A DNA stretch of 64,000 nucleotides from G963665495 sp963667575 (GCA_963667575.2 CAXXHY010000056.1:124001-188000), one strand, 5' to 3'. Shown: positions 53,901 through 61,433, counted from the stretch's first letter. Numbers and translations: made by a program. The notes: a model not told the origin generated them from the letters alone.

Positions 53901-54245
53901 ACGCCAGCATTGTATTCGGAGTTCTGTCAACTGAATGGAACACTGAAACGCGGGCGCTATAACCTCCACGATGCCCTTGAACGCGAAATGAAAAAACCAG
54001 CATACGACCTGAAACGCGAACGTTTTGCCGATGCAAAGGACGGTTTGCTTTCAAAACGTGTCACAATGCTACAGCGTATTATGCGGACGTATCGCTCTAT
54101 GGCACAGCAAGAATTACTCAATCGACATCCTGAATTGAAAACACAACTCAGAAGCAACAGGGTTGAAAACTTGCGATCACGCGCAGGACTGGCGCAACGC
54201 AAGACAGGAAACGATCTTGAAAAGCTCTTGCAACTCAACAACTAA
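50916..54245 (+). CDS. Internal virion protein, T7 gp16-like, without N-terminal transglycosylase
   Basis: 1109 residues (T7: 1318). The start overlaps the gp15-like stop. The first 60 residues (NTLEIDYDNLYGPGNAEKPP) lead straight into amphipathic Gly/Ala-rich helices (VDMGKGVVGGARDAAQETI); no soluble lytic transglycosylase pattern such as ES.F is seen at the N-terminus, unlike T7 gp16. The C-terminal part (RRATYTQDLEYGLGRGLQITTNYCPPLKFVMPFIRTSTNLTRDIVDHTP) is typical of phage internal core proteins. It should form the DNA-translocation channel. Confidence 0.8.
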   Translation: MPNTLEIDYDNLYGPGNAEKPPAGDTQAQATISGDPELMDYIVDMGKGVVGGARDAAQETINFGYDAVDAASNLIDENAIPDKKPDWMELPNIETETLAGEITRDVSQFVVGFVGAGKFLKAAKVLQGGARWTGLARGAAQGAMADGIAMTPSDERLSNLVEDHPWLQNPISEYLAAGPEDTEAEGRFKNTLEGLALGGLAEGLLHGLKAMKYGAKIAKNKLAPKEAEAALTSLDDLAEAPTRKVATLEDLEQTEKTTGVVIDPKRKAYAAEQQRIDAMPLVDTDGLRTKLLAPENVSLETKLGDFFNVEKLDTTEDGLKAMEIVVNELAPILKERTGNVQTFKETIQKGTKYLGEILEQSPETIASNLTHTADSMYELTARVYATKGLLDAMYSGMAVIAKRVNLHNTPLDKAHLVRRAQQLIEMTDNLKRIQTESARVTSAGRIPHAALLNTADKELIEHVLAQAGGSKAVSSWAKVVEACEGNPKGMMKILSKGWKAKAFDVTFEMYVNGLLTGAGTHVINLLNTMKMVGMPIEKMVGSVSLKGIDKTSLHEGYRQLFSLHRYVKDSMYLASRVLRTEVNILDPFHTMHDKTVHAIHPGNFNLPEGKLATTIDAIGQYVRMPSRFLGTTDEFFKQMNYRSHLYGELYVRGAEMGLKGDDLAIFIETSFVQQFDAAGAGLAENSLQYARRATYTQDLEYGLGRGLQITTNYCPPLKFVMPFIRTSTNLTRDIVDHTPVFTRWTDRWKGAKLEGGEQIALAKGAERLGGVTWAAAIFAAMNGLVTGGGPRGKQRENLMRSGWQPYSFKVGDKYISFKRADPWGAFFGLAADWVEVFPLLSEGEALEASQRLLTGLSRNIVSKTYLRGITGLLDALDKPEQFGDRFIKDFATSWIPMSAGNAMVRRGMDPYMREAWDMMDAFKDRLPGYSQSLPLHYDWLSGEPTTHGGAFSRTINPFAIWDAKQDLVYDELVNLGHGFSPPPKTITQGNGSVKLTPALYSEFCQLNGTLKRGRYNLHDALEREMKKPAYDLKRERFADAKDGLLSKRVTMLQRIMRTYRSMAQQELLNRHPELKTQLRSNRVENLRSRAGLAQRKTGNDLEKLLQLNN

Positions 54246-54290
54246 AAGAGGCCCTACGGGGCCTTTTCTTTTTTCTCCAAAGGAAACAGC

Positions 54291-55142
54291 ATGAGCTATT
54301 CAGAAGCAACTTATGCGGCTGACGGCGCTAAGACATCTTTTGATGTGCCGTTTGACTATCTAAGTGCAACACACATTCACGTTTATTTCGATGGTGTTGA
54401 ACATGAATATACACATTCAAATACGTATACAGTTTCATTTGCAACGCCACCAACAAACGGCACAATTGTTAAAGTTCGGCGTATAACACCGATAAACGAG
54501 CCTCTTGTCGATTATGCGAATGGAAGTGTGTTGTGCGAAACCGACCTTGATACACAAACTTTACAACTCATTTACGCAGCACAGGAAGCAAGCGACGCAG
54601 CCGGGCGCTCAAATGTCGCTGAAGAAAACGCAATAAATGCATCCAACAATGCGTTGATATATGCGAATAACGCAAAAGCTTCTGAAGAAAGCACGCTCGA
54701 CGCTTTGGAAAAAACACTCAAAGCAGAAGAGAATATCATTGCATTAGAAGCGTCAACAGTAGAAGCCTCAACGCTCGCATTGCAAGAAGCTGCGAAAATA
54801 AACGCTTTCATGTACTGCGGTATGTGGAACCAAGGTCTTTTATATAAGCAAAACAATAGTGTTATGTTTGAGGGGGAGTATTACATATGCGTTAAAGACA
54901 CAGTGCTATACACGGCGCTGTCAGATGGAAACTACTGGCAAAAACTCAGCCTGAAAGGACCGCAAGGCGAACAAGGAATCCAAGGCGAACAAGGACCGCA
55001 AGGCGAACAAGGAATCCAAGGCGAACAAGGTGAACCCGCGCCGGGGGAAGCCGTTGGCATCATTGATTGCGGCCATGCCAGCACTATCGCTGTTATCCTG
55101 ATTGACGGCGGAACAGCAGAAAACACAATAAACGCGGAGTAA
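54291..55142 (+). CDS. Tail fibre base, T7 gp17-like N-terminal domain with collagen-like repeats
   Basis: 283 residues. The N-terminal 150 residues are the T7 tail-fibre attachment domain (SEATYAADGAKTSFDVPFDYLSATHIHVYFDGVE...VRRITPINEPLVDYANGSVL). A long Ala/Glu coiled coil follows (about 95-170), then a carbohydrate-binding-like patch (WNQGLLYKQNNSVMFEGEYYICV), then collagen-like GPQGEQGIQGEQ repeats and a short C-terminus. It is far shorter than T7 gp17 (553) and has no receptor-binding tip, suggesting that the next gene supplies it. Confidence 0.88.
   Translation: MSYSEATYAADGAKTSFDVPFDYLSATHIHVYFDGVEHEYTHSNTYTVSFATPPTNGTIVKVRRITPINEPLVDYANGSVLCETDLDTQTLQLIYAAQEASDAAGRSNVAEENAINASNNALIYANNAKASEESTLDALEKTLKAEENIIALEASTVEASTLALQEAAKINAFMYCGMWNQGLLYKQNNSVMFEGEYYICVKDTVLYTALSDGNYWQKLSLKGPQGEQGIQGEQGPQGEQGIQGEQGEPAPGEAVGIIDCGHASTIAVILIDGGTAENTINAE
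54955..55026 (+). repeat. Two tandem 36-bp units encoding collagen-like repeats
   Basis: 54955-54990 and 54991-55026 are identical 36-base units, each coding KGPQGEQGIQGE-type Gly-X-Y repeats in the fibre protein. A partial third unit follows. Confidence 0.85.
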
Positions 55143-55144
55143 AA

Positions 55145-56503
55145 ATGCCTTATTATGTTGTGAAAAACCGCAGAGACACGGCAGAAAACTGGAAAACACA
55201 CAACCCAACCCTAGAAGAAGGCGCCCTGGGTTTTGAAAAAGACACAATGCGTATCAAAATTGGGGATGGAACAACACCATGGAATGATCACAAATACGTC
55301 GCAAATGTTCCTAACGTCATTATAGATGACACACTGAACACTGTTCAGTTTGAGCTGCCTGATGGAACATTGACAACACCACTGTATATCAAAGGGGATA
55401 AAGGAGACACCGGAGATCCGGGAGACATCCCAGTTGACGCGCTACACGCAGCAGCAGCAGCAATGCCGACACACTACGCGAGAGACGTCTTGTTTTCTAT
55501 TGGGAGCACAACGACGGCACAAGGCCGCGTCACATTGCAAACACCTTCGTACATGACTGTAAATGTAGGGGGGACAGGTTTGGCGCTAAACGCTCTAACC
55601 TCTCTTGACTTGAATGCCAGCGCAACATGGGATGCAGGGTCAGCTATCTATGCAACGGCAGCAAACAGAGCCGGATATGATTTCTGTATATACGCTTGCA
55701 ACGATGGTGGTGGTTTAAAAATTCTTCTTTCAAGAAACACAACATACCCAACAGGGACAAACACTGCTGGAGTTTCTTGGGACGCAACAACAACGCGAAA
55801 AATAGGTGGGTTTCATTGCGTTTGTGCTGATGTTGGCACAATAAACGGGCATATGCTTTCAGATTTTATTGCTGGAGATATTTTACCTTGTTCTATTTGG
55901 GACTTGTGGCATAGGCCTTCAAGTGCTCCTGAAGGAATGGTATATGTCTCTGGAATAGATAAATGGGCGGACATATACCTTTCTTCTGTATCTGGCGGTG
56001 AGTTAGTCAGTCAGTACGGTGGAACAATTGCAGACGGGACGAGTGCGGAGGCTTTTCACTGGTATAAATTCGATGAGTGGTATGGTGATATTAAAAAGGC
56101 ACTACCCACGCAGCACGATTTTGTTGCTTTATCAAAAGGAAGCAATCAAGCAACAAACATTTCCACAAGCGCAGACCCAGAGACAACAGGAGGACACAAC
56201 GCATCAAACGGCCAAAGAATGGTAAGTAACTGCGGTTGTGAGGACGCTTGCGGCGTTGCCTACCAAGCAGGAAACGAACCCGGTGGAGGGCAAGGCGCAT
56301 CCGAGTGGTTGGCTGCAACAGACGGAAACGATTACGGGATAGGGGGAAAGCACTTTTTACCACCTGACCGCTTGTTCTTCGGCGGGCACTGGGCAAGTGA
56401 TGTATATTGTGGTTCACGCTGTGTCAGTGGCGGTTGTGATCCTTTGGTGCTTAATTCTTATTTCGCTGCAAGAGGCGTTTCAAATAATCGTACAAGGAGT
56501 TAA
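55145..56503 (+). CDS. Mtd-like receptor-binding protein with C-type-lectin fold
   Basis: 452 residues. N-terminal domain (residues about 5-55: VVKNRRDTAENWKTHNPTLEEGALGFEKDTMRIKIGDGTTPWND) matches the Mtd_N family of the Bordetella phage major tropism determinant. A short collagen-like piece (KGDKGDTGDPGD) follows. The C-terminus (RLFFGGHWASDVYCGSRC...LVLNSYFAARGVSNN) is the C-type-lectin/formylglycine-enzyme-like fold whose last segment is the variable region in diversity-generating retroelement targets. It should be the receptor-binding tip on the short gp17-like base. No reverse transcriptase or template repeat is seen in the prophage. Confidence 0.85.
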   Translation: MPYYVVKNRRDTAENWKTHNPTLEEGALGFEKDTMRIKIGDGTTPWNDHKYVANVPNVIIDDTLNTVQFELPDGTLTTPLYIKGDKGDTGDPGDIPVDALHAAAAAMPTHYARDVLFSIGSTTTAQGRVTLQTPSYMTVNVGGTGLALNALTSLDLNASATWDAGSAIYATAANRAGYDFCIYACNDGGGLKILLSRNTTYPTGTNTAGVSWDATTTRKIGGFHCVCADVGTINGHMLSDFIAGDILPCSIWDLWHRPSSAPEGMVYVSGIDKWADIYLSSVSGGELVSQYGGTIADGTSAEAFHWYKFDEWYGDIKKALPTQHDFVALSKGSNQATNISTSADPETTGGHNASNGQRMVSNCGCEDACGVAYQAGNEPGGGQGASEWLAATDGNDYGIGGKHFLPPDRLFFGGHWASDVYCGSRCVSGGCDPLVLNSYFAARGVSNNRTRS

Positions 56504-56505
56504 AA

Positions 56506-56838
56506 ATGCGGGACTTTCCGGACAAAATCGCAACAAGGCAAGACATCATAAATCTTCTCGCTGTGTCTGAATACCGCGAAAGAATGATAGCGCGTCTCCA
56601 GCGCCTTATGGATGGACGCTATGAATGGCGTCTTGTCGCAAAACTTGAAGACGACGACGAAGGCGTAACACTTGCTGGATTGCGTGTAATCACAATCACC
56701 ACACCAGACGGGACACAGACCGAACGGTATCAACAGAAATGGGACATCAACACGTTTGCCCTTGACCGCTTACAGATTACAGCCGCCGATTGCGTTGCTT
56801 GGGGCTGTATCGATAGAGAGGTGGTTGCTCCTGAATGA
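56506..56838 (+). CDS. Unknown protein downstream of the receptor-binding gene
   Basis: 110 residues, ATG 56506 with AAGGAG upstream, three bases after the previous stop. Helical start (DFPDKIATRQDIINLLAVSEYRERMIARLQRLMDGRYEW), then beta-rich (VTLAGLRVITITTPDGTQTERYQQKW). No similarity to the Avd accessory protein could be seen. A tail-fibre chaperone is possible from its place only. Confidence 0.55.
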   Translation: MRDFPDKIATRQDIINLLAVSEYRERMIARLQRLMDGRYEWRLVAKLEDDDEGVTLAGLRVITITTPDGTQTERYQQKWDINTFALDRLQITAADCVAWGCIDREVVAPE

Positions 56839-57107
56839 GTGAAGAGCATCAGCATTGTACCGCTGGGGATCGCTTTGACCGTGTTGAATCATGGCTGGAG
56901 AAACTAGCGGAACAGATGGAAAAAGTAACCGAACTGATGATTGAATCAAGGATGAATAGGCAAACAATTGACGACCATGAAAACCGCATTCGTTCATTGG
57001 AAAAAGTAACTACAAGAAACGATGTATTAGGCAAGTGGATCGAAAGATTGATTTGGTTATTTATCGCTGGTTTCTTCTATTTTCTCAAAACAAAAGGAGG
57101 TATTTAA
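56835..57107 (+). CDS. XhlA-like/holin-like coiled-coil membrane protein
   Basis: 90 residues. A coiled coil (RVESWLEKLAEQMEKVTELMIESRMNRQTIDDHENRIRSLEKV) and one C-terminal membrane helix (WIERLIWLFIAGFFYFL), the layout of XhlA-family lysis proteins. It overlaps the previous stop by ATGA and sits where T7 has its holin (gene 17.5). Confidence 0.75.
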   Translation: MSEEHQHCTAGDRFDRVESWLEKLAEQMEKVTELMIESRMNRQTIDDHENRIRSLEKVTTRNDVLGKWIERLIWLFIAGFFYFLKTKGGI

Positions 57108-57108
57108 A

Positions 57109-57333
57109 CTGCCTAAAGCAACAGACGAAGCACTTGCAGATTTGCATGGACTACTCGCAACGCTCTTTGCGGAACGGTTGCGGTCTGGTGAAGTATCCGC
57201 AAGTGAGCTTAACGTTATCCGCGCCTTTCTCAAAGACAACGGCATTGACTCTGACGGAGCCAACAACTCCGATATTCAGGACATTATAGACGAACTCCCG
57301 GAATACGACAAGAACCCTAACTTTCTTTCGTAG
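57109..57333 (+). CDS. Small terminase subunit (T7 gp18-like), probable CTG start
   Basis: 74 residues. AAAGGAGG (57093-57100) is followed eight bases later by CTG 57109, giving MPKATDEALADLHGLLATLF then AERLRSGEVSASELNVIRAFLKDNGID, the usual small-terminase pattern. The only in-frame conventional start is TTG 57142, which would remove the conserved beginning and has no ribosome-binding site. It starts one base after the previous stop. Small terminase selects phage DNA for packaging. Confidence 0.8.
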   Translation: MPKATDEALADLHGLLATLFAERLRSGEVSASELNVIRAFLKDNGIDSDGANNSDIQDIIDELPEYDKNPNFLS

Positions 57334-57481
57334 TCTTTTAAAACCCCTTCACACTACAAAACGCACAGAATTACATCCTAAGGGCATTTTGTTGTATTCA
57401 TGACTCAACGTACACGAAAGCAACAAAAGAGCCTCACGAGTGCCGTTCTGTGCGTTTCCTGCCCTATTATGGAAAACATCT

Positions 57482-59218
57482 ATGCTCATTTCCCCTTTAC
57501 CAGAAAAATTACTGGATTTTCGCGTTTTCTTAACGCTGGCCTGGAGGCATTTACGCTTACCAGACCCCACGCCGATACAGCTTGATCTTGCTTATTACTT
57601 ACAATATGGACCACGCCGTAAAGTGCTTGAAGCGTTCCGAGGCGTTGGTAAATCCTGGATCACATCAACGTTCGTGCTTTGGCAAGGACGTAAAAACCCT
57701 GATAGGAAATTCCTGGTTGTCTCTGCGTCAAAAGAGCGAAGCGACAACTTTACAGCGTTCACGATGCGTCTTGTATGCGAAATGCCAATCTTACAATGCC
57801 TCATGCCCAGACGGGAACAACGTAACAGTAAAGTTTCTTTCGACTTTGGACCTTGCCGGCCAGACCACGCTCCAAGCGTAAAATCCGTTGGAATCTTCGG
57901 ACAGCTTTCCGGCTCTCGTGCTGATGAAATTATTGCGGACGATATTGAAGTCCCTAATAACTCCATGACTCAGCTTATGCGGGATAAATTGAGTGAAGCT
58001 GTTAAAGAATTCGATGCGATTATCAAGCCCGGTGGCGGTATCACTTACCTGGGCACGCCTCAGACAGAACAATCCCTTTACAATCTGCTGCCGGAACGTG
58101 GCTATCAGACACGTATCTGGCCCGCACGTTTCCCGGCAAATCTCGGGCATGATATCTATGGTGAACATCTTGCCCCCATTATCATAAACTCTCTTGAAAA
58201 CGGCACTGCCAGGGAAGGAGATCCAACAGATCCCCAGCGTTTCAACGCTACAGACCTAATGGAACGCGAAGCCTCTTATGGCAGGTCTGGCTTTGCCCTT
58301 CAATTTATGCTCGATACTCGATTAGCTGATGCTGACCGTTACCCGTTGAAACTCTCTGATCTTATCGTTATGGACCTGTCACCACACGAAGCGCCTGAAA
58401 AGGTTGTCTGGGGTCGTGGTCAGGAAAATGTCATTGAAGGCCTTGTATGCGTAGGCCTTAACGGTGATCGCTATTACCAGCCAATGTATAAATCCCCTGA
58501 CTGGATTGAATACAAAGGCTCGATACTGGCAATTGACCCTTCCGGGCGTGGTAAAGATGAAACCGCTTACGCCGTCGTGAAAATGCTTAACGGCCAGCTT
58601 TTTGTGACCGCCGCAGGTGGTATACAAGGTGGCTATGATGACAATGTTTTGACCACCCTTTCCAATCTTGCCAGGGATCAGAAAGTAAACAAGATCATCG
58701 TTGAATCCAACTTTGGTGACGGTATGTTTACACAGCTTTTGAAGCCCTATCTTGCCCGTATTTATCCTGTCACCATTGAAGAAGTCCGCCACAACATCCA
58801 GAAGGAAAAGCGTATTGTGGACTGCCTTGAGCCTGTCATGAATCAGCACAAGCTTGTGGTTGATAGGCAGCTCATTGAAGCCGACTACAAGTCTACGCTC
58901 AACCTTCCACCTGAAATTGCCTTACGTTACCAACTGTTCTACCAGATGTCTCGTATCACAAGAGACAGAGGCGCATTGACGCAGGATGACCGCCTGGACG
59001 CGCTTGCAATCGCCGTCAATTACTGGACCGAACGCATGGCCCAAGACGTAGATAAAGCCGTACAATCCCGAAAGGATAATCTACTGGACAAAGAGCTGGC
59101 CGTATTCATGGGACACGCAACGGATGGCATATATGACTTGGCGTGTCTGGTTGGAACTGGTGGCCTTGAAGGGGATATTGGAGGTGAAAACGGAGGCTGG
59201 ATTGCCCTTGATTTTTAA
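57482..59218 (+). CDS. Large terminase subunit (T7 gp19-like)
   Basis: 578 residues (T7: 586). ATPase part: Walker A in EAFRGVGKSW, Walker B in DEIIADDIEVP; FLVVSASKERSDNF and SVKSVGIFGQLSGSRAD follow T7 closely. Nuclease part: LAIDPSGRGKDETAYAV and ESNFGDGMF with its acidic residues, and the closing DDRLDALAIAVNYW. ATG 57482 matches the T7 N-terminal length; an open frame from 57440 would add unrelated residues. It cuts and packages concatemeric DNA. Confidence 0.94.
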   Translation: MLISPLPEKLLDFRVFLTLAWRHLRLPDPTPIQLDLAYYLQYGPRRKVLEAFRGVGKSWITSTFVLWQGRKNPDRKFLVVSASKERSDNFTAFTMRLVCEMPILQCLMPRREQRNSKVSFDFGPCRPDHAPSVKSVGIFGQLSGSRADEIIADDIEVPNNSMTQLMRDKLSEAVKEFDAIIKPGGGITYLGTPQTEQSLYNLLPERGYQTRIWPARFPANLGHDIYGEHLAPIIINSLENGTAREGDPTDPQRFNATDLMEREASYGRSGFALQFMLDTRLADADRYPLKLSDLIVMDLSPHEAPEKVVWGRGQENVIEGLVCVGLNGDRYYQPMYKSPDWIEYKGSILAIDPSGRGKDETAYAVVKMLNGQLFVTAAGGIQGGYDDNVLTTLSNLARDQKVNKIIVESNFGDGMFTQLLKPYLARIYPVTIEEVRHNIQKEKRIVDCLEPVMNQHKLVVDRQLIEADYKSTLNLPPEIALRYQLFYQMSRITRDRGALTQDDRLDALAIAVNYWTERMAQDVDKAVQSRKDNLLDKELAVFMGHATDGIYDLACLVGTGGLEGDIGGENGGWIALDF

Positions 59219-59249
59219 GCATGTAAACCCCTGTCATCCTTATCAAAAC

Positions 59250-59273
59250 AATTAACCCCCACTTGTAGAGAAA
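59250..59273 (+). promoter_or_regulatory. Phage RNA polymerase promoter 7 (phi-OR-like)
   Basis: AATTAACCCCCACTTGTAGA, +1 near 59267, just after the terminase gene. T7 has its phi-OR promoter in the same place near the right genome end, where it primes replication. Confidence 0.75.
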
Positions 59274-60158
59274 AGCCCCCGGTTGATATACTATAGTGTA
59301 ACTATTGTGATACATATGTTATACTATTGTGGTTATATTGTTATACAGTTGTGGTGGAGTAGTCTTTGTTCTCTTTATCATCTTCTATCTCAATCTCTTA
59401 TTCTCTTTCTTAGTGTAAACCAAGGAGCACGCTAGAGTGTGTTGTGGTGGTCTAGTGTGTTTCCTTGGTTGCTATTTGTGTTGTCTTGATGTTTCCCTGG
59501 AGTGGTACGTTTGTGGTACGGCGGATGTTTTGATAAAAAAATTTGAGGTGCTTATCGATGGATACAGGGCTGGAAATACCCCCCTATACCCTACTCCAAA
59601 CCTTGTAGCATCGAATCCTTGCCCATATATTGTATTATGTGGAGCCTAGCCCCCTCTTATCAATCCCTTTGCAGTCGTGTCCCCTGCATTTTCAGGGACA
59701 AACACGCCAAGCCATTGTAATCACTGGACACAAAAGAGATAACATATCTCTTGCACCACTAGACAGCCAGGTGAAGCTTTATTTTTTTCGATTTGTTTAG
59801 CACATAAACATTTCTTTTGCGTATCTTTCGTGCATAAAAGGTTTGAGTATCGAAGTAAATAGACGGCCAGAGATTTATAACATCAGACTGAGTTAGTTGA
59901 TGCTTTATATTTTTTCATTCCGCAACCGTACCACCAAACATAAACAACCGTACCACCAAACATAAACAACCGTACCACCAAACATAAACAACCGTACCAC
60001 CAAACATAAACAACCGTACCACCAAACATAAACAACCGTACCACCAAATAGACCACCACATGACAAACTAAACATTCAACCTAAGAAAAACAACAGTTAA
60101 ATTGATTTGTTACATATAAAAATAAACGTGAAAATATCTATTTGTCCCCAAAAAACGC
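59274..60158. other. Repeat-rich non-coding region, probable virion-end (concatemer junction) region
   Basis: About 900 bases without a convincing gene. It holds imperfect A/T-rich repeats (variants of TACTATTGTG near 59290-59350), a segment rich in TTGTGG/GTGGTACG, and the 22-bp tandem array at 59923-60048. An inverted form of the array motif (TTTGTGGTACGG) lies near 59509. Because late genes end before it and early-type genes begin after it, this is where linear T7-like DNA would have its ends. Confidence 0.6.
59923..60048 (+). repeat. 22-bp tandem array, five full copies and one partial
   Basis: Copies begin at 59923, 59945, 59967, 59989, 60011 and 60033 (partial, 16 bases), each containing CCGTACCACCAAACATAAA. 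The period of 22 bp is two helical turns, so a protein could bind every copy on one face of the DNA. It may be the analogue of the T7 short-repeat arrays beside the terminal repeat, or a replication/packaging iteron array. Confidence 0.85.
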
Positions 60159-60186
60159 TTGCACTAATTCCTAAATAGTGTACTGT
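60159..60186 (+). promoter_or_regulatory. Putative host-type early promoter
   Basis: TTGCAC (60159-60164), 16-base spacer, TACTGT (60181-60186), 50 bases before the first early-type gene. It would let host RNA polymerase start the early region, as T7 A promoters do. Confidence 0.45.
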
Positions 60187-60237
60187 ATTTCCAGACGTGA
60201 GTAATACATTAACCACACACAAAGAGGACATGAGACA

Positions 60238-60450
60238 ATGACAAAGACAAAAATCACTATTGAGTATGACATTAACGAAGCAGTTTGTGTCTATGATTGC
60301 GAACATATGATAAAAACAATATTAGAAAAAGTGGAGTACAGTATCCTTGCCGGGATGAAGAGAAATGTACTCCGTGACACAGACGGCGCTAAAATAGGCA
60401 CAGTCACTATTGAAAAAACCAGTGAAAAAACAAAGTACGGATACAAATAA
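60238..60450 (+). CDS. Small early protein
   Basis: 70 residues (KITIEYDINEAVCVYDCEHMIKTILEKVEYSI...), mixed alpha/beta, no membrane segment. AGAGGA lies upstream. First gene after the presumed virion end, in the position of T7 early genes. No family recognised. Confidence 0.6.
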   Translation: MTKTKITIEYDINEAVCVYDCEHMIKTILEKVEYSILAGMKRNVLRDTDGAKIGTVTIEKTSEKTKYGYK

Positions 60451-60479
60451 AAACCCGGCCATCACCAAAGGCAACGACC

Positions 60480-60533
60480 GGGCAAGGGCTGATAGCCCCG
60501 AAGCTTGCAACTAACGGCTATCAGCTCTTGCCC
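60480..60533 (+). repeat. Long hairpin upstream of ardA (possible RNase III site)
   Basis: GGGCAAGGGCTGATAGCC (60480-60497) pairs over 18 bases with GGCTATCAGCTCTTGCCC (60516-60533), one G-T pair, 18-base loop. It has no T-tract, so it is unlikely to be a terminator. T7 early messages are cut by RNase III at long hairpins between genes; this fits that role. Confidence 0.7.
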
Positions 60534-60568
60534 CAAATGACAACCACCGAACCACAGGAGTTATAGCC

Positions 60569-61213
60569 ATGACCACCACCACAGACGCCAGCCTTGCCAC
60601 ACCGAGAATCTTTATAGGAACCTGGAGTGAATACAATGTTTTCGGAGGAGGCGCAGGATGTTGGTATGATGTCAATTGGGTGACTACTGGCAGCGACCTG
60701 GAATCACTCATTGACGAACACATTGAAAACCGTAAACGCACCTGGGCAGAGCGTTATAGAAACACTGTCAAAGCTTTTCGCAGGGCAGAGACAGAGGACG
60801 AAAAGAAGATCCACAGGCAGCGTATGGAAGACATTAAAAGCGTTTTCCCGATTGAAGAATATGCCTTTTTCGATTATGCAAATATACCATGCACGGACGA
60901 AAACCCAGACCTTGCAAAACTTGCGGAAACCATAGTCGCTATTGAGGAACACGGCGAAGCCTACGAAATTTATATGTCTGATACAAACCCCATGGACGCA
61001 TCGCTTGAAGACTTCCAAGACAAGTTTCTTGGCATTTGGGACAGCCGCCGCGCCTACGCCGATGAATACCTTGAAGAGCTTGGCGTTTTTGAAAATTGCG
61101 AAGAAATAGTTGCAACATATTTTGACTTTGAAACATATACAGAGCACCTCTTTCGCGACGAGGTATGGGGAGAACGCACAAGCACAGGTGATATAGCAGT
61201 TTTTGCAAGGTAG
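60569..61213 (+). CDS. ardA: ArdA-family antirestriction protein
   Basis: 214 residues. DNA-mimic inhibitor of type I restriction enzymes. Acidic overall, with the family pattern PRIFIGTWSEYN, IEEYAFFDYANIP, FQDKFLGIWDSRRAYADEYLEEL and YFDFETYTEHLFRDE. Start at ATG 60569 has CAGGAG upstream. It fills the role T7 gives to gp0.3, supporting the idea that this end of the prophage is the early region. Confidence 0.9.
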   Translation: MTTTTDASLATPRIFIGTWSEYNVFGGGAGCWYDVNWVTTGSDLESLIDEHIENRKRTWAERYRNTVKAFRRAETEDEKKIHRQRMEDIKSVFPIEEYAFFDYANIPCTDENPDLAKLAETIVAIEEHGEAYEIYMSDTNPMDASLEDFQDKFLGIWDSRRAYADEYLEELGVFENCEEIVATYFDFETYTEHLFRDEVWGERTSTGDIAVFAR

Positions 61214-61265
61214 GATGAAATTGACGATTCCCAGGTGATTGAATAACCTAACACTAATCCGACTA

Positions 61266-61301
61266 GGGGAGGCGGATATTTACATACTCGCCTTCCCTTT
61301 T
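61266..61301 (+). terminator. Rho-independent terminator after ardA
   Basis: Stem GGGGAGGCG (61266-61274) / CGCCTTCCC (61289-61297), one G-T pair, 14-base loop, then TTTT. About 50 bases past the ardA stop. The remaining 230 bases before the next gene hold an A/T-rich promoter region. Confidence 0.7.
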
Positions 61302-61433
61302 AAATCATGACCAAAAGATTGTTTAATAATTACAATTGTTACATTGTGAAAGAAAAAACACCGATACAACAAACATTTAAATTAATTTATTAAAAAATTT
61401 TTATTAACTCATGTCGAAAAATCAGAACGATAC

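Noticed and set aside
57400..57585. 61-residue frame before the large terminase as an Rz-type spanin
   Set aside because: No signal peptide, lipobox or membrane helix, weak start site and heavy overlap with the terminase gene.
59437..59649. 70-residue frame in the non-coding region
   Set aside because: It has no ribosome-binding site, lies in repeat-rich DNA and shows no family similarity.
59923..60048. CRISPR array
   Set aside because: The 22-bp units are directly abutting, with no unique spacers, and no cas genes are present.
55145..60237. A full diversity-generating retroelement around the Mtd-like gene
   Set aside because: No reverse transcriptase motif, Avd-like protein or second copy of the variable region was found downstream or elsewhere in the prophage.
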